DNA of 64,000 nucleotides from an uncultured Clostridia bacterium (GTDB lineage Bacteria > Bacillota > Clostridia > Oscillospirales > CAG-382). The stretch covers positions 39,387 through 103,386 of the forward strand of contig CANRIX010000002.1 of NCBI GenBank assembly GCA_947630765.1, read 5' to 3'. A program made the position numbers and the translations under genes. Position 1 is the stretch's first letter. Each line of letters starts with the position of its first letter. The notes beneath the pieces are model-generated. The model did not search any database and was not told the DNA's origin. It saw only the letters and a list, made by a program, of their open reading frames with translations. Positions 50,535 to 60,626 of the stretch are shown piece after piece.

Positions 50535-51623
50535 TCACGGGGCGATCGGCTCTTGCGGTTCCACCGGCGAAGCGTCTGCGTCCTGCGGCGTGGGATCCGA
50601 TTCCCCGCCGGGGTAGTAGTTAAAATTCTTTCGGCGGATCACGGTCAGCACGATGTAAGCGGCGAGCAGCGGCAGCGCGAACAGGAACGCGAACAGCATA
50701 CTCCGCGTCAGCGCGTTTTCCGCGCTCTGCGCAAGCGTTTCCGCGAACGGGATGTCGCCCGCCGCCAAGCGCATGACCGGGCGGACGAGCAGCCGCAGCG
50801 TCAGCAGGAACGCACCCGCGATCGCGTAGGGGATCGCACAATGCAGGAACGGCTTTCGGTAACTTCTCTTGAGCAGCAGGAACAGCCCGTACAGCACCGC
50901 GACCGTCAGCAGATTGTAAAGCAAAAAGTACGGCGTCCGCAACCGGGCGAGAACCTTCTGCGCCGTCGCAAGGATCGCCAATTCTTCGCGATCCCGGTTC
51001 GGCGTCGCCGTCGGGGGCGTTTCGGAGGACGCGGATTCCTCCCGCATCTCCTCGTAGGCGTTCTCCAGCACTGCGGACGCGAGGGCCAGCTTGTCGCTTT
51101 TGTCCGCCGGGAGCCGGATATCCTGCTCTTCCGCGATCGCTTCGACCGCTTTGCGGTAGGTTTCGTCGTCGATCTCGAGCGTTTCGGTGAGCCGATCCAG
51201 CGCTTCGCCGTAGAGCGCCGCGTTCGCCGGGTCGTCCAGCGTTTCCAGCATATTGCCGACGAGCTCCACGCTGTCCGTCGGTTCGGACTGAATGGTGTCG
51301 TACAGGAACTGTCCGGCGGCTTCGAGGATCGTGTCGTCGCTCAGCAGGGTGTCGATCTGCCGGTCGGAGATCACTTCTTCCGGGAGGGCGTCCCGCAGGG
51401 TGCCGGCGATCTGTTCCCGCGTGTCGTCCTCCTGCAGGAAGACCTTCACGGATTTCCGCAGTCCGCCTTGCTCGAATGCCGACGACACGGCGTAGAGCGG
51501 GAAGGCGGCGAGCAGGGCGAGCGTCAGCAAAATGACGAGCAGGACGGCGACGGATCCGGCTCCGGCGTTGCTTTCTTCATTGAAAAAACGACCGGCACGG
51601 GAATTGCCGTTGGTTCCGGGCAT
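50535..51623 (-). CDS. Multi-pass membrane protein of unknown function
   Basis: 362-aa ORF with four hydrophobic segments and a large extracytoplasmic domain. Confidence 0.75.
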   Translation of the reverse strand: MPGTNGNSRAGRFFNEESNAGAGSVAVLLVILLTLALLAAFPLYAVSSAFEQGGLRKSVKVFLQEDDTREQIAGTLRDALPEEVISDRQIDTLLSDDTILEAAGQFLYDTIQSEPTDSVELVGNMLETLDDPANAALYGEALDRLTETLEIDDETYRKAVEAIAEEQDIRLPADKSDKLALASAVLENAYEEMREESASSETPPTATPNRDREELAILATAQKVLARLRTPYFLLYNLLTVAVLYGLFLLLKRSYRKPFLHCAIPYAIAGAFLLTLRLLVRPVMRLAAGDIPFAETLAQSAENALTRSMLFAFLFALPLLAAYIVLTVIRRKNFNYYPGGESDPTPQDADASPVEPQEPIAP

Positions 51624-51896
51624 GAAAAATCACTCCGTTCCATTCTTTTCCTCAGTATAAATGAACGAAATGTGCAGTTTCGGCATATTTTGTGAATATT
51701 TTGCAAATTTTTGGAAAAGGGACGTATAGGATCTCGCGAATTCGCAAAAGGATGATTCTGCCAGCATCGCGATATTTTTTGAACGCACGGTTAAATGGCA
51801 GTTTCCCACTGTTCCCTTGCATTCTCGGCGAATTCTGCTATCATAGAAGCAGATACGGACGTCGGTATCCACAAAACAAAAACGGAGGTAGTTTCC

Positions 51897-53021
51897 ATGA
51901 AACTGAACATCGGAAAAAACATCAAACGCCTGCGCGGCGAAAAAGGCGTGACGCAGGAACAGCTCGCGGAGGTGATGAACGTCACCTGCGCGGCGGTGTC
52001 GAAGTGGGAACGTGGAGAGACGTTTCCCGATATAACGCTCCTTCAGCCGCTCGCGTACTATTTTGGCATAACCATCGACGAACTGATGGGTTATGACAGC
52101 GAGCGCGTGAAAGCGCAGATCGACGATACGCTCGGCGAATATTGGAAGCAGTATCGGAAGGCCACGAAAGAGGGGTACGAGGCGGCGCGGGACATCATTA
52201 CCAGCGCCTACCGCGCCTATCCGGGCGACTATCGCGTCATGGCCTGCTATATGTGGTTTATCGCCGGGGGCTCGGCGGACAACGATCCTAAGGTATTGCT
52301 TGCACACAGGGACGAATTCCTGTCGATCTGCGCGAAAATCCTCGACGGGTGCAACGACGACAGGCTCCGCCTCGACGCGTGGAATATGCGTGCGAAAATT
52401 TTGCAGGCGGAGGGACGCACGGACGAAGCGCTTGCGATCTACCGCAGGGAATTCACGGATTGGTACCAGACGTGCGGCCAGAAAAGCGAACAGCTCTTTG
52501 CGAAAGGCACGGACGAATATGCTTTTTGGGTTCGGAAGAATCTGTATGAGTTGTTCAATTTTGCCGCCGATAAGCTCGGGCGCACCGTTTTCTTTGACAA
52601 GGGGCTGACGAGTGCGGAAAAGGTTGAAAAGGCGCTGCTGTACGGCGAATTGCTGACCGAAGCGTATGAAAAGACGGGCGAAGATGCTTTTCTTGTCGTC
52701 GCGAACGGGTTTCTGGGACGCGTCGAAAACGACCTCTGCTACCGGGGCGGCACGGACGGCGAAGTCGCTGAGGTCATGGACAAACATCTGCAAACCCTTG
52801 CGCTTCTTGACGCGTGTATCCCCAAAAACAGCGTGATAAAGGACGCCGTTTTCTCGGGGAATCCGTTTTGGGCAGGTGCAAACGGAACCCTTGCGGGCTA
52901 TTTGGCGGCGTCTCTGAAAGGCACAAAAGAGGGCAGACGCGCCGAACTTCTGGAAAACCCGGAGTACGCGGGCGTCCTTGCAAAATATGCCGACGCGAAC
53001 TGCAAGCGCAGACCGCAGTGA
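51897..53021 (+). CDS. XRE-family HTH regulator with helical C-terminal domain
   Basis: IGKNIKRLRGEKGVTQEQLAEVMNVTCAAVSKWERGETFPDITLL. Confidence 0.9.
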   Translation: MKLNIGKNIKRLRGEKGVTQEQLAEVMNVTCAAVSKWERGETFPDITLLQPLAYYFGITIDELMGYDSERVKAQIDDTLGEYWKQYRKATKEGYEAARDIITSAYRAYPGDYRVMACYMWFIAGGSADNDPKVLLAHRDEFLSICAKILDGCNDDRLRLDAWNMRAKILQAEGRTDEALAIYRREFTDWYQTCGQKSEQLFAKGTDEYAFWVRKNLYELFNFAADKLGRTVFFDKGLTSAEKVEKALLYGELLTEAYEKTGEDAFLVVANGFLGRVENDLCYRGGTDGEVAEVMDKHLQTLALLDACIPKNSVIKDAVFSGNPFWAGANGTLAGYLAASLKGTKEGRRAELLENPEYAGVLAKYADANCKRRPQ

Positions 53022-53050
53022 TCCCGTTTTGCACGGCAGGAATAAAGCCG

Positions 53051-53088
53051 GGGACGCGATTTTCGCGTCCCCGTGCTTTTTTGCGTAA
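53051..53088. terminator. Bidirectional terminator
   Basis: CGGGGACGCGA-ttt-TCGCGTCCCCG followed by TTTTTT. Confidence 0.85.
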
Positions 53089-53093
53089 AATTA

Positions 53094-55202
53094 TTACCGT
53101 ACCCCGAACAGCAGATCCCCGTAGGTCGGGAACGGCCAAACGTCGGCGGCGGTGAGCGTTTCCGCTTCGTCCGCGGCGGCGCGGAGGACGTCCATGGCGG
53201 GGAGCAGTTCGTCGCGGATCGCGAACGCTTCGGCGTCGACGTCGGCGGACGAGGAAAGCGATTGTTCGACCTGCGAAAGCGCCTCGGCGCGTTCGGCGAT
53301 CTGCGCGGTCAGCGCGGACAGTTTGTGCAGAAGCGATTTTTCGCCTGTGCAGTCCAGCGTTTCGTCGAACGCCTTTTTCGCCGACGCGGCGGACGCGACG
53401 GAGGCGGCGTAGCGCCCGACGGCGGGCAGGATCTCGCGCTTGGCCATGTCGACCATCGTGCGTGCCTCGATGCGGACGGTCTTGCAGTAGTTCTCCATCA
53501 TGATCTCGCACCGGCTCTTCATCTCGTCCTCGGTGTACACCTTGTGCGCGGTCAGCATCGCGACGTTTTTGGCGTCCAGCAGGTGCGGAATGCTGTCCGG
53601 CGTGGTGCGGAGGTTGAGCAGACCGCGAACCTCGGTGGCTTCCTTGATCCACGCGTCGTCGTACCCGTTGCCGTTGAAGATGATGCGCTTGTGGTCGCGG
53701 ACGGTCTCCTGAATGAGCGTGTGCAGGGACGCGTTGAAGTCCGCGCTGCCTTCCAGCCGGTCGGCGAACTGCTTGAGCGATTCGGCGACGGCACTGTTGA
53801 GCATGATGTTCGCGCAGGCGATGCTGTTGGACGAACCGACCATGCGGAACTCGAACTTGTTGCCGGTGAACGCGAAGGGGGACGTGCGGTTGCGGTCGGT
53901 CGTGTCCCGCGTGAAGCGCGGCAGGACGTGGACGCCTAACTTCATCTGGGTCTTTTCCGCACCGCTGTAGGGCCTGTCGTTCTCGATCGCGTCCAGCACG
54001 GCGGTCAGTTCGTCGCCGAGAAAGACCGAAATGACCGCAGGAGGCGCCTCGTTCGCGCCGAGCCGGTGGTCGTTGCCCGCCGTCGCGACCGAAAGCCGCA
54101 GCAGGTCCTGGTAGTCGTCCACCGCCTTGAGGACCGCGCAGAGGAACAGCAGGAACTGCGCGTTCTCGTAGGGCGTTTCGCCGGGCGTCAGCAGGTTGAC
54201 CCCGGTGTCCGTCGCGATCGACCAGTTGTTGTGCTTGCCGGAGCCGTTGACGCCGGCGAACGGCTTTTCATGCAGCAGGCAGACCAGCCCGTGCCGGGAA
54301 GCGACCTTCTGCATGATCTCCATGGTCAGCTGGTTGTGGTCGGTGGCGATGTTGGTGGTCGTGTAGATGGGCGCGAGCTCGTGCTGCGCGGGCGCGACCT
54401 CGTTGTGCTCGGTCTTGGCGAGGATGCCCAATTGCCAGAGTTCCCGGTTCAGGTCCTCCATATAGGCGGCGACGCGGGGCTTGATCGTGCCGAAGTAGTG
54501 GTCGTCGAGCTCCTGTCCCTTGGGCGGTTTGGCGCCGAACAGCGTCCGCCCGGTGTAGATGAGGTCCTTCCTTTTATTGTACATCTCCCGGTCCACGAGG
54601 AAGTATTCCTGCTCCGGGCCGACCGACGTCCGCACGCACTTGACGCTGTCGTTGCCGAACAGCTTCAAAATCCGCATCGCCTGCCGGTTGAGCGCTTCCA
54701 TCGAACGCAGCAGCGGGGTCTTCTTGTCCAGCGCGTGTCCGCCGTAGGAGCAGAACGCGGTCGGAATGCAGAGCGTCCTGTCCTTGATGAACGCGAAGGA
54801 GGTCGGGTCCCACGCGGTGTAGCCCCGCGCTTCAAACGTCGCGCGCAGACCGCCCGACGGGAAAGACGAAGCGTCCGGCTCGCCTTTGATGAGCTCCTTG
54901 CCGGAAAACTCCATGATGACCCGCCCGTCCGGCGCAGGGGAGATGAAGCTGTCGTGTTTTTCGGCGGTCACGCCGGTCATCGGCTGGAACCAGTGGGTGT
55001 AGTGGGTCGCGCCCTGCTCCACCGCCCAGTCCTTCATCGCTTCGGCGACCGCGTTTGCGACCGAAAGGTCCAGCGTCGCGCCCTCGTCGATGGTCTTTTT
55101 CAGCGAGCGGTAGGTCTGCGCCGACAGCCGTGCCTTCATGATGCGTTCGTCAAAGACTTTGCTGCCGAACAGCTCCGTGACCGCTTCCCGTTCTTTTTCC
55201 AT
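53094..55202 (-). CDS. glnN: Glutamine synthetase type III
   Basis: ~700 aa; GPEQEYFLVDREMY, NEVAPAQHELAPIY, EKPFAGVNGSGKHNNWSI, GNDHRLGANEAPPAVISVFLG. Confidence 0.95.
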   Translation of the reverse strand: MEKEREAVTELFGSKVFDERIMKARLSAQTYRSLKKTIDEGATLDLSVANAVAEAMKDWAVEQGATHYTHWFQPMTGVTAEKHDSFISPAPDGRVIMEFSGKELIKGEPDASSFPSGGLRATFEARGYTAWDPTSFAFIKDRTLCIPTAFCSYGGHALDKKTPLLRSMEALNRQAMRILKLFGNDSVKCVRTSVGPEQEYFLVDREMYNKRKDLIYTGRTLFGAKPPKGQELDDHYFGTIKPRVAAYMEDLNRELWQLGILAKTEHNEVAPAQHELAPIYTTTNIATDHNQLTMEIMQKVASRHGLVCLLHEKPFAGVNGSGKHNNWSIATDTGVNLLTPGETPYENAQFLLFLCAVLKAVDDYQDLLRLSVATAGNDHRLGANEAPPAVISVFLGDELTAVLDAIENDRPYSGAEKTQMKLGVHVLPRFTRDTTDRNRTSPFAFTGNKFEFRMVGSSNSIACANIMLNSAVAESLKQFADRLEGSADFNASLHTLIQETVRDHKRIIFNGNGYDDAWIKEATEVRGLLNLRTTPDSIPHLLDAKNVAMLTAHKVYTEDEMKSRCEIMMENYCKTVRIEARTMVDMAKREILPAVGRYAASVASAASAKKAFDETLDCTGEKSLLHKLSALTAQIAERAEALSQVEQSLSSSADVDAEAFAIRDELLPAMDVLRAAADEAETLTAADVWPFPTYGDLLFGVR

Positions 55203-55236
55203 AGTGTCCATTCCTTTCTTCTGTTGCCCGAAATCG

Positions 55237-55303
55237 AAAAAAGCAGGGACGCCCCGAAAGCGCCGCAAGCGATGCGGTACGTTTCGCGAGACGTCCTTGC
55301 CTC
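55237..55303 (-). promoter_or_regulatory. glnN leader: ANTAR-type hexaloop hairpin plus competing terminator
   Basis: On - strand GAGGC-AAGGAC-GTCTC; GCAAGGACG can pair with CGTCCCTGC before T6. Confidence 0.6.
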
Positions 55304-55312
55304 TCTGCTGGC

Positions 55313-55341
55313 AGTATACACCCTTTTTGACGGTTTGTCAA
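55313..55341 (-). promoter_or_regulatory. glnN promoter
   Basis: On - strand TTGACA-17-TATACT. Confidence 0.85.
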
Positions 55342-55455
55342 TAGCAAATTTCATTTTTCTCGGAAAAATTTTTCTTTTTTCTGTTTTTTGGCAAATTTAT
55401 GAAAGGACGTGCGTCGAAAAATTTCATTTTTGGGGAACTTTTTTTGCAAAACCGC

Positions 55456-55485
55456 TTGACAAAGCGTCTGTGCGCGTGCTATACT
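55456..55485 (+). promoter_or_regulatory. Promoter of glutamate synthase operon
   Basis: TTGACA-18-TATACT. Confidence 0.8.
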
Positions 55486-55491
55486 GTGGAA

Positions 55492-55565
55492 CGTGAGCAA
55501 CGGCGTTCACGGCGCAGGGCGGGGAAGTGCATCGGCAGTCCCGTCCCGCCCGTGGACGCTTTTTT
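55492..55565 (+). promoter_or_regulatory. gltB-like operon leader: ANTAR-type hexaloop hairpin plus competing terminator
   Basis: CGTGAGC-AACGGC-GTTCACG (492-511); terminator GCGTTCACGG(503-512)/CCGTGGACGC(550-559) then T6. Confidence 0.65.
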
Positions 55566-55592
55566 CCGAAGAGGACAGAAAGGAAACCACTT

Positions 55593-56687
55593 ATGAAACC
55601 ATTGGAAGGACAGGTCCGTATCCCGTCCGGCTGCGCCATTTCCGCGGTGATCGCCAAGGACGGGGCACGGATGTCGGGAAGGACCGTCATCGAAAGCATG
55701 AAGCCCATGCACGAGCGCTCCAACGGGTTGGGCGGCGGATTCGCGGGATACGGCATCTACCCGGAGTACCGCGACCTGTACGCGTTGCATCTTTTCTATC
55801 AGGACCGCGAGAGCCGCAGGCAGGGGGAAGAACTGCTGCGGGAATCGTTCGAGGTCGTGCAGGCGGAGGACATTCCGATCCGCAAGATCCCCGCGATCAC
55901 GGATATCCCGATCATCAAGCGGTATTTCGTCGCCCCGCTGCAGTCGCTTTTGTCACGCCTGCAGCTGGACGAGGAGGAGTTCGTCGTCCGCACGGTCATG
56001 CGCATCAATACGACGCTCGACGGCGCGTACGTCTTTTCCAGCGGGAAGAACATGGGGACCTTCAAGGCGGTCGGCTTCCCGGAGGACGTCGGGGTGTTCT
56101 ACCGATTGGAAGAATACGAAGGGTACTCCTGGACGGCGCACGGGCGCTACCCGACCAACACCCCCGGCTGGTGGGGCGGGGCGCACCCGTTCACCCTGCT
56201 CGACCGCTCGGTCGTGCATAACGGCGAGATCTCGTCCTACGACGCGAACCGGCGGTTCATCGAGATGTTCGGCTACCAATGCACCCTGCAGACGGACACC
56301 GAGGTCATCACCTACATCGCGGACTATCTGATGCGCCGGAAGGGGTTGTCCGCTTCGGAAACGGCGTCGGTCGTCGCCGCGCCGTTCTGGTCCACGATCG
56401 AGCGGAAGGAGCCGGAGGAGCGGGAGAAGCTGACCTGGCTTCGGACGGTCTTTTCCAGCCTGCTGATCACCGGACCGTTCTCCATCGTGCTCGGCTATAC
56501 CGGCGGACTTATGGCGCTCAACGACCGGCTCAAACTGCGCAGCATGGTCGTCGGCGAAAAGGGCGAAAAGGTGTACATCGCCAGCGAGGAAGCCGCCATA
56601 CGCGCCATGGAGCCGGAAGCGGAGAACATCTGGGCGCCGGCTGGCGGGGAGCCGGTCATCGTGCAAGTGAAAGAAGGTGCGTTCTGA
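55593..56687 (+). CDS. Class II glutamine amidotransferase, glutamate synthase subunit domain
   Basis: AHGRYPTNTPGWWGGAHPFTLLDRSVVHNGEISSYDANRRF. Confidence 0.9.
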   Translation: MKPLEGQVRIPSGCAISAVIAKDGARMSGRTVIESMKPMHERSNGLGGGFAGYGIYPEYRDLYALHLFYQDRESRRQGEELLRESFEVVQAEDIPIRKIPAITDIPIIKRYFVAPLQSLLSRLQLDEEEFVVRTVMRINTTLDGAYVFSSGKNMGTFKAVGFPEDVGVFYRLEEYEGYSWTAHGRYPTNTPGWWGGAHPFTLLDRSVVHNGEISSYDANRRFIEMFGYQCTLQTDTEVITYIADYLMRRKGLSASETASVVAAPFWSTIERKEPEEREKLTWLRTVFSSLLITGPFSIVLGYTGGLMALNDRLKLRSMVVGEKGEKVYIASEEAAIRAMEPEAENIWAPAGGEPVIVQVKEGAF

Positions 56688-58192
56688 TGGGAATCGAATA
56701 CCTGACCCCGGAATTTGAGGTCCTTCGCAACCCGGACCGCTGTATCGCCTGTCGCGTCTGCGAACGGCAGTGCGCCAACGAGGTGCATTTCTACGACCCC
56801 GACGACGGGAAGATGCACTGCGACGAAAGCAAGTGCGTGGACTGCCAGCGGTGCGTTTCGCTCTGCCCGACGCACGCGTTGAAGATCGTCCGAAACGAGC
56901 AGGTCTTTCGCGAAAACGCCAACTGGCAGGCGGACACGATTCGCGAGATCTATAAGCAGGCGTCCAGCGGGGGCGTCCTGCTGTCCTCGATGGGTAACCC
57001 GAAGCCGTTCCCGATCTATTGGGATAAGCTGCTGCTGAACGCTTCGCAGGTGACGAACCCGCCGATCGACCCGCTGCGCGAGCCGATGGAAACGCGGGTG
57101 TTTCTCGGCAAGAAGCCGACCGACTGCGTCCGCGACGAAAACGGGAAGCTGAAAACCGATCTCCCGCCCCAGCTGACGCTTTCCATGCCGGTCCTGTTTT
57201 CGGCGATGAGCTACGGCTCGATCAGCTACAACGCCCACGAGAGCCTCGCCCGGGCGGCGACGGAGCTCGGCATCTGCTACAACACCGGCGAGGGCGGTCT
57301 GCACGAGGATTTCTACCGCTACGGTCCGAACACGATCGTGCAGGTCGCGTCCGGGCGGTTCGGCGTGCACGAGGCGTACCTGAATGCGGGCGCTGCGATC
57401 GAGATCAAGATGGGGCAGGGCGCGAAGCCCGGCATCGGCGGACACCTGCCCGGCGCGAAGATCGTCGGCGACGTCTCCCGCACCCGCATGATCCCGGAGG
57501 GGTCCGACGCGATCTCGCCCGCCCCGCACCACGACATTTACTCCATCGAGGATCTGCGGCAATTGGTCTATTCGCTCAAGGAAGCGACCTGCTACCGCAA
57601 GCCGGTCATCGTCAAGGTCGCCGCCGTGCATAATATCGCCGCCATCGCCAGCGGCATCGCCCGCAGCGGCGCGGACATCATCGCCATCGACGGCTTCCGC
57701 GGCGGCACCGGCGCGGCGCCGACCCGCATCCGCGACAACGTCGGCATTCCGATCGAACTTGCGCTCGCCAGCGTGGACCAACGTCTGCGCGACGAGGGCA
57801 TTCGCGACCAGGTGTCCTTGGTCGTCGGCGGAAGTATCCGCAGTGCGGCGGACGTCGTCAAAGCGGTGGCGCTCGGCGCGGACGCCTGCTATATCGCGAC
57901 GGCGGCGCTGCTCGCGCTCGGCTGTCACCTCTGCCGCACCTGCCAGACCGGCAAGTGCAACTGGGGGATCGCGACCCAGCGCCCGGAACTGGTCAAACGG
58001 CTCAATCCCGCCGTCGGCAGCGAGCGACTGGTCAACCTGATGACCGCTTGGCGGCACGAGATCATGGAGATCATGGGCGGAATGGGCATCAATTCCATCG
58101 AAGCCCTGCGGGGCAACCGCCTGATGCTGCGGGGCGTCGGACTCAACGGAAAGGAGCTGGAGATCCTCGGGGTCTCCCACGCGGGACAATGA
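56687..58192 (+). CDS. Glutamate synthase central (FMN) domain with N-terminal ferredoxin domain
   Basis: CIACRVCERQC..CVDCQRCVSLCP; GGHLPGAKIVGDVSRTR, DGFRGGTGAAPTRIRDNVG, GCHLCRTCQTGKCNWGIATQ. Confidence 0.93.
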   Translation: MGIEYLTPEFEVLRNPDRCIACRVCERQCANEVHFYDPDDGKMHCDESKCVDCQRCVSLCPTHALKIVRNEQVFRENANWQADTIREIYKQASSGGVLLSSMGNPKPFPIYWDKLLLNASQVTNPPIDPLREPMETRVFLGKKPTDCVRDENGKLKTDLPPQLTLSMPVLFSAMSYGSISYNAHESLARAATELGICYNTGEGGLHEDFYRYGPNTIVQVASGRFGVHEAYLNAGAAIEIKMGQGAKPGIGGHLPGAKIVGDVSRTRMIPEGSDAISPAPHHDIYSIEDLRQLVYSLKEATCYRKPVIVKVAAVHNIAAIASGIARSGADIIAIDGFRGGTGAAPTRIRDNVGIPIELALASVDQRLRDEGIRDQVSLVVGGSIRSAADVVKAVALGADACYIATAALLALGCHLCRTCQTGKCNWGIATQRPELVKRLNPAVGSERLVNLMTAWRHEIMEIMGGMGINSIEALRGNRLMLRGVGLNGKELEILGVSHAGQ

Positions 58193-58629
58193 AACGAGTG
58201 TATGTCAACGAGGACTGGTGTCTCGGCTGTCACCTGTGCGAATACAACTGCGCATTCGCCAATTCCGGCGTTTCGGACATGGCGAAGGCGCTGAAAAACA
58301 AGCCGATCTTCCCCCGCATCCGCGTCGAGGAGGACGGGAAGATCTCCTACGCGGTGTCCTGCCGCCATTGCGAGGACCCGATCTGCGTGCGAAGCTGCAT
58401 CTCCGGCGCCCTTTCGGTGAAGGACGGTGCGGTGTGCATCGACCGCGAGCGGTGCGTCGGGTGTCTGACCTGCGTGCTGGTCTGCCCGTACGGCGCGGTG
58501 TCGCAGAACGGGGACGGCGTGGTCCAGAAGTGCGAACTGTGCCTGCAAAACAGCTTCGGTGCGCCCGCCTGCGTGCAGGGCTGCCCGAACCGGGCGATCG
58601 TCTATGAGGAACGGGGGGAAGCCGAATGA
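58189..58629 (+). CDS. 4Fe-4S ferredoxin-type electron transfer subunit
   Basis: CLGCHLCEYNC, CRHCEDPICVRSC, CVGCLTCVLVCP, CELCL..CVQGCP. Confidence 0.92.
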   Translation: MKRVYVNEDWCLGCHLCEYNCAFANSGVSDMAKALKNKPIFPRIRVEEDGKISYAVSCRHCEDPICVRSCISGALSVKDGAVCIDRERCVGCLTCVLVCPYGAVSQNGDGVVQKCELCLQNSFGAPACVQGCPNRAIVYEERGEAE

Positions 58630-59882
58630 GCAAGCAGAAGCGTTACGTCATCGTCGGCAACGGCGTCGCCGCGGCCGGCTGCATCGAGGGGATCCGCTCG
58701 GTCGACCCGGACGGACCCATCACGGTGGTTTCGGCGGAGCCGTACCCGGTCTACTGCCGTCCGCTGATTTCCTATTGCCTCGAAGGCAAGGCGTCCCCCG
58801 AGCGGATGAACTACCGCCCGGCGGATTTCTACGAAACCAACGGCTGCGCCGTGCGATACGGCGAAAAGGCGCTCTCCCTCGACCCGGCGGGGCATACCGT
58901 TTCGCTGGACGGCGGGGAAGTCCTGCCCTACGACGCGCTGTGCGTCTGCACGGGGTCAAGCCCGTTCGTCCCGCCGATGGAAGGGCTGGACGGCGTCGAA
59001 AAGAAGTGCACCTTCCTGACGCTCGACGACATGAAAACGCTCGAAACCTTCCTGACGCCGGACGCGAAGGTGCTGATCATCGGCGCGGGGCTGATCGGGC
59101 TGAAGTGCGCCGAGGGGTTACGGGACCGCGTCGCGGACATCGCCGTGTGCGACCTTGCGGACCGGGTGCTTTCGAGCATCCTCGACGCGGACTGCGCGAA
59201 GATCATGCAGGAGCACCTCGAAAGGAACGGACTGCGCTTCCTGCTCGGGGACAGCGTGGAACGGTTCGACGGGAACGTCGCGCACTTCCGTTCCGGGAAA
59301 ACCGAGGCGTTCGACGTGCTGGTGCTGGCGGTCGGCGTTCGCGCGAACCTCGCGCTCGTCAAGGACGCCGGCGGGGAGACCGGGCGCGGCGTCGCCGTGG
59401 ATACGCGGATGCGCACGACCCTGCCGGACGTGTATGCCGCCGGGGACTGCGCCGAGGGGCTTGACAGCTCCTGCGGGACGCGGCGGGTGCTCGCCATTCT
59501 GCCGAACGCTTACGCGCAGGGACGCACGGCGGGGAAGAACATGGCGGGCGGATCGGACGAGCTGACCGACGCGATCCCGATGAACGCCATCGGCTTCTTC
59601 GGACTGCACGCCCTGACCGCCGGCAGTTACTACACGCCGGAGCAGGGCGGGGAGGTCTACGAGGAACGCGGGGACGGCAAGATCCGCCGCCTGTTCACGA
59701 AGGACGGTCTGCTGACCGGGTTTATCCTGATCGGCGACGTGGAACGGGCGGGCATTTACACGTCCCTGATCCGCAAAAAGCAGCCGCTCGCGGAGCTGGA
59801 TTTTGAACTTTTGAAAAAAAGTCCGACGTTTCTCGCTTTTGGCAAAGAAAAACGTGGACATTTCTTCGGAGGTGTGGTATAA
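58626..59882 (+). CDS. FAD-dependent NAD(P)H oxidoreductase
   Basis: VIVGNGVAAAGCIEGI, VLIIGAGLIGLKCAEGL, DVYAAGDCAEG. Confidence 0.92.
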   Translation: MSKQKRYVIVGNGVAAAGCIEGIRSVDPDGPITVVSAEPYPVYCRPLISYCLEGKASPERMNYRPADFYETNGCAVRYGEKALSLDPAGHTVSLDGGEVLPYDALCVCTGSSPFVPPMEGLDGVEKKCTFLTLDDMKTLETFLTPDAKVLIIGAGLIGLKCAEGLRDRVADIAVCDLADRVLSSILDADCAKIMQEHLERNGLRFLLGDSVERFDGNVAHFRSGKTEAFDVLVLAVGVRANLALVKDAGGETGRGVAVDTRMRTTLPDVYAAGDCAEGLDSSCGTRRVLAILPNAYAQGRTAGKNMAGGSDELTDAIPMNAIGFFGLHALTAGSYYTPEQGGEVYEERGDGKIRRLFTKDGLLTGFILIGDVERAGIYTSLIRKKQPLAELDFELLKKSPTFLAFGKEKRGHFFGGVV

Positions 59883-60608
59883 TTGAAGATCATAGAGGCA
59901 AACGGGCTGGACTGCCGGGAGATCAACGAGGCGGTCCGGCAGTCGGACGGGGTCTGTGAGATCCGGGGCTGTCTCGGACAGCGGTTCATCGCCGCAGGCG
60001 CCGGAGAGAACTTCCGCCTGACGGTTCGCGGGGTGCCGGGCAACGCGCTCGGCGCGTACCTCAACGGTGCGGAGATTTACACGGAGGGCAACGCGCAGGA
60101 CGCGGTCGGCGACACGATGAACGCCGGACGCATCGTCGTCAACGGCAGCATCGGCGACGCCGCCGGATACGCCATGCGCGGCGGCATGATCCTGGTTCGT
60201 GGGAGCGCCGGCTACCGCGCGGGAATCCACATGAAGGCGTACCGGGAAAAACTGCCGGTCATGGTCATCGGCGGGCGCACGGGCAGCTTCTTAGGCGAAT
60301 ACCAGGCGGGCGGCGTCATCGTCGTGCTGGGTCTGCACGACGACGGAAAGGACATCGTCGGCAACTTCCCCTGCACGGGTATGCACGGCGGCAGGCTCTT
60401 CCTGCGGTCCCGCTGCGAGAGGATCCGCTTCCCGAAGCAGGTCCATACCCATCTCGCGTCGGACGCGGAAAAGCAGGAGCTGCAAACCTATCTGACCCCC
60501 TTCTGCGAGGCGTTCGGGTACTCGCTCGAAACCCTGCTCGACGCGGACTACACGGTCGTCACCCCGGACAGCAAAAACCCCTATCGCCAGATGTACGTGG
60601 CGAACTGA
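59883..60608 (+). CDS. GXGXG domain protein (glutamate synthase alpha C-terminal-like)
   Basis: Repeating GN..GDTMNAGRIVVNGSIGDAAGYAMRGGMILVRGSAGYRAGIHMK; TTG start. Confidence 0.9.
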   Translation: MKIIEANGLDCREINEAVRQSDGVCEIRGCLGQRFIAAGAGENFRLTVRGVPGNALGAYLNGAEIYTEGNAQDAVGDTMNAGRIVVNGSIGDAAGYAMRGGMILVRGSAGYRAGIHMKAYREKLPVMVIGGRTGSFLGEYQAGGVIVVLGLHDDGKDIVGNFPCTGMHGGRLFLRSRCERIRFPKQVHTHLASDAEKQELQTYLTPFCEAFGYSLETLLDADYTVVTPDSKNPYRQMYVAN

Positions 60609-60626
60609 AACGAAAGGAAGAACCAT

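Noticed and set aside
54066-55496. 476-aa + strand ORF
   Set aside because: Antisense shadow of glnN, covers its promoter and leader
55492-55565. Leader considered as a glutamine (glnA-type) riboswitch because of CGUUCAC..GGAAGU
   Set aside because: Only short matches; the A..G hexaloop plus an ANTAR gene in the operon explains it better, though a covariance search should confirm
56495-58189. 564-aa minus-strand ORF
   Set aside because: Antisense shadow of the glutamate synthase FMN subunit
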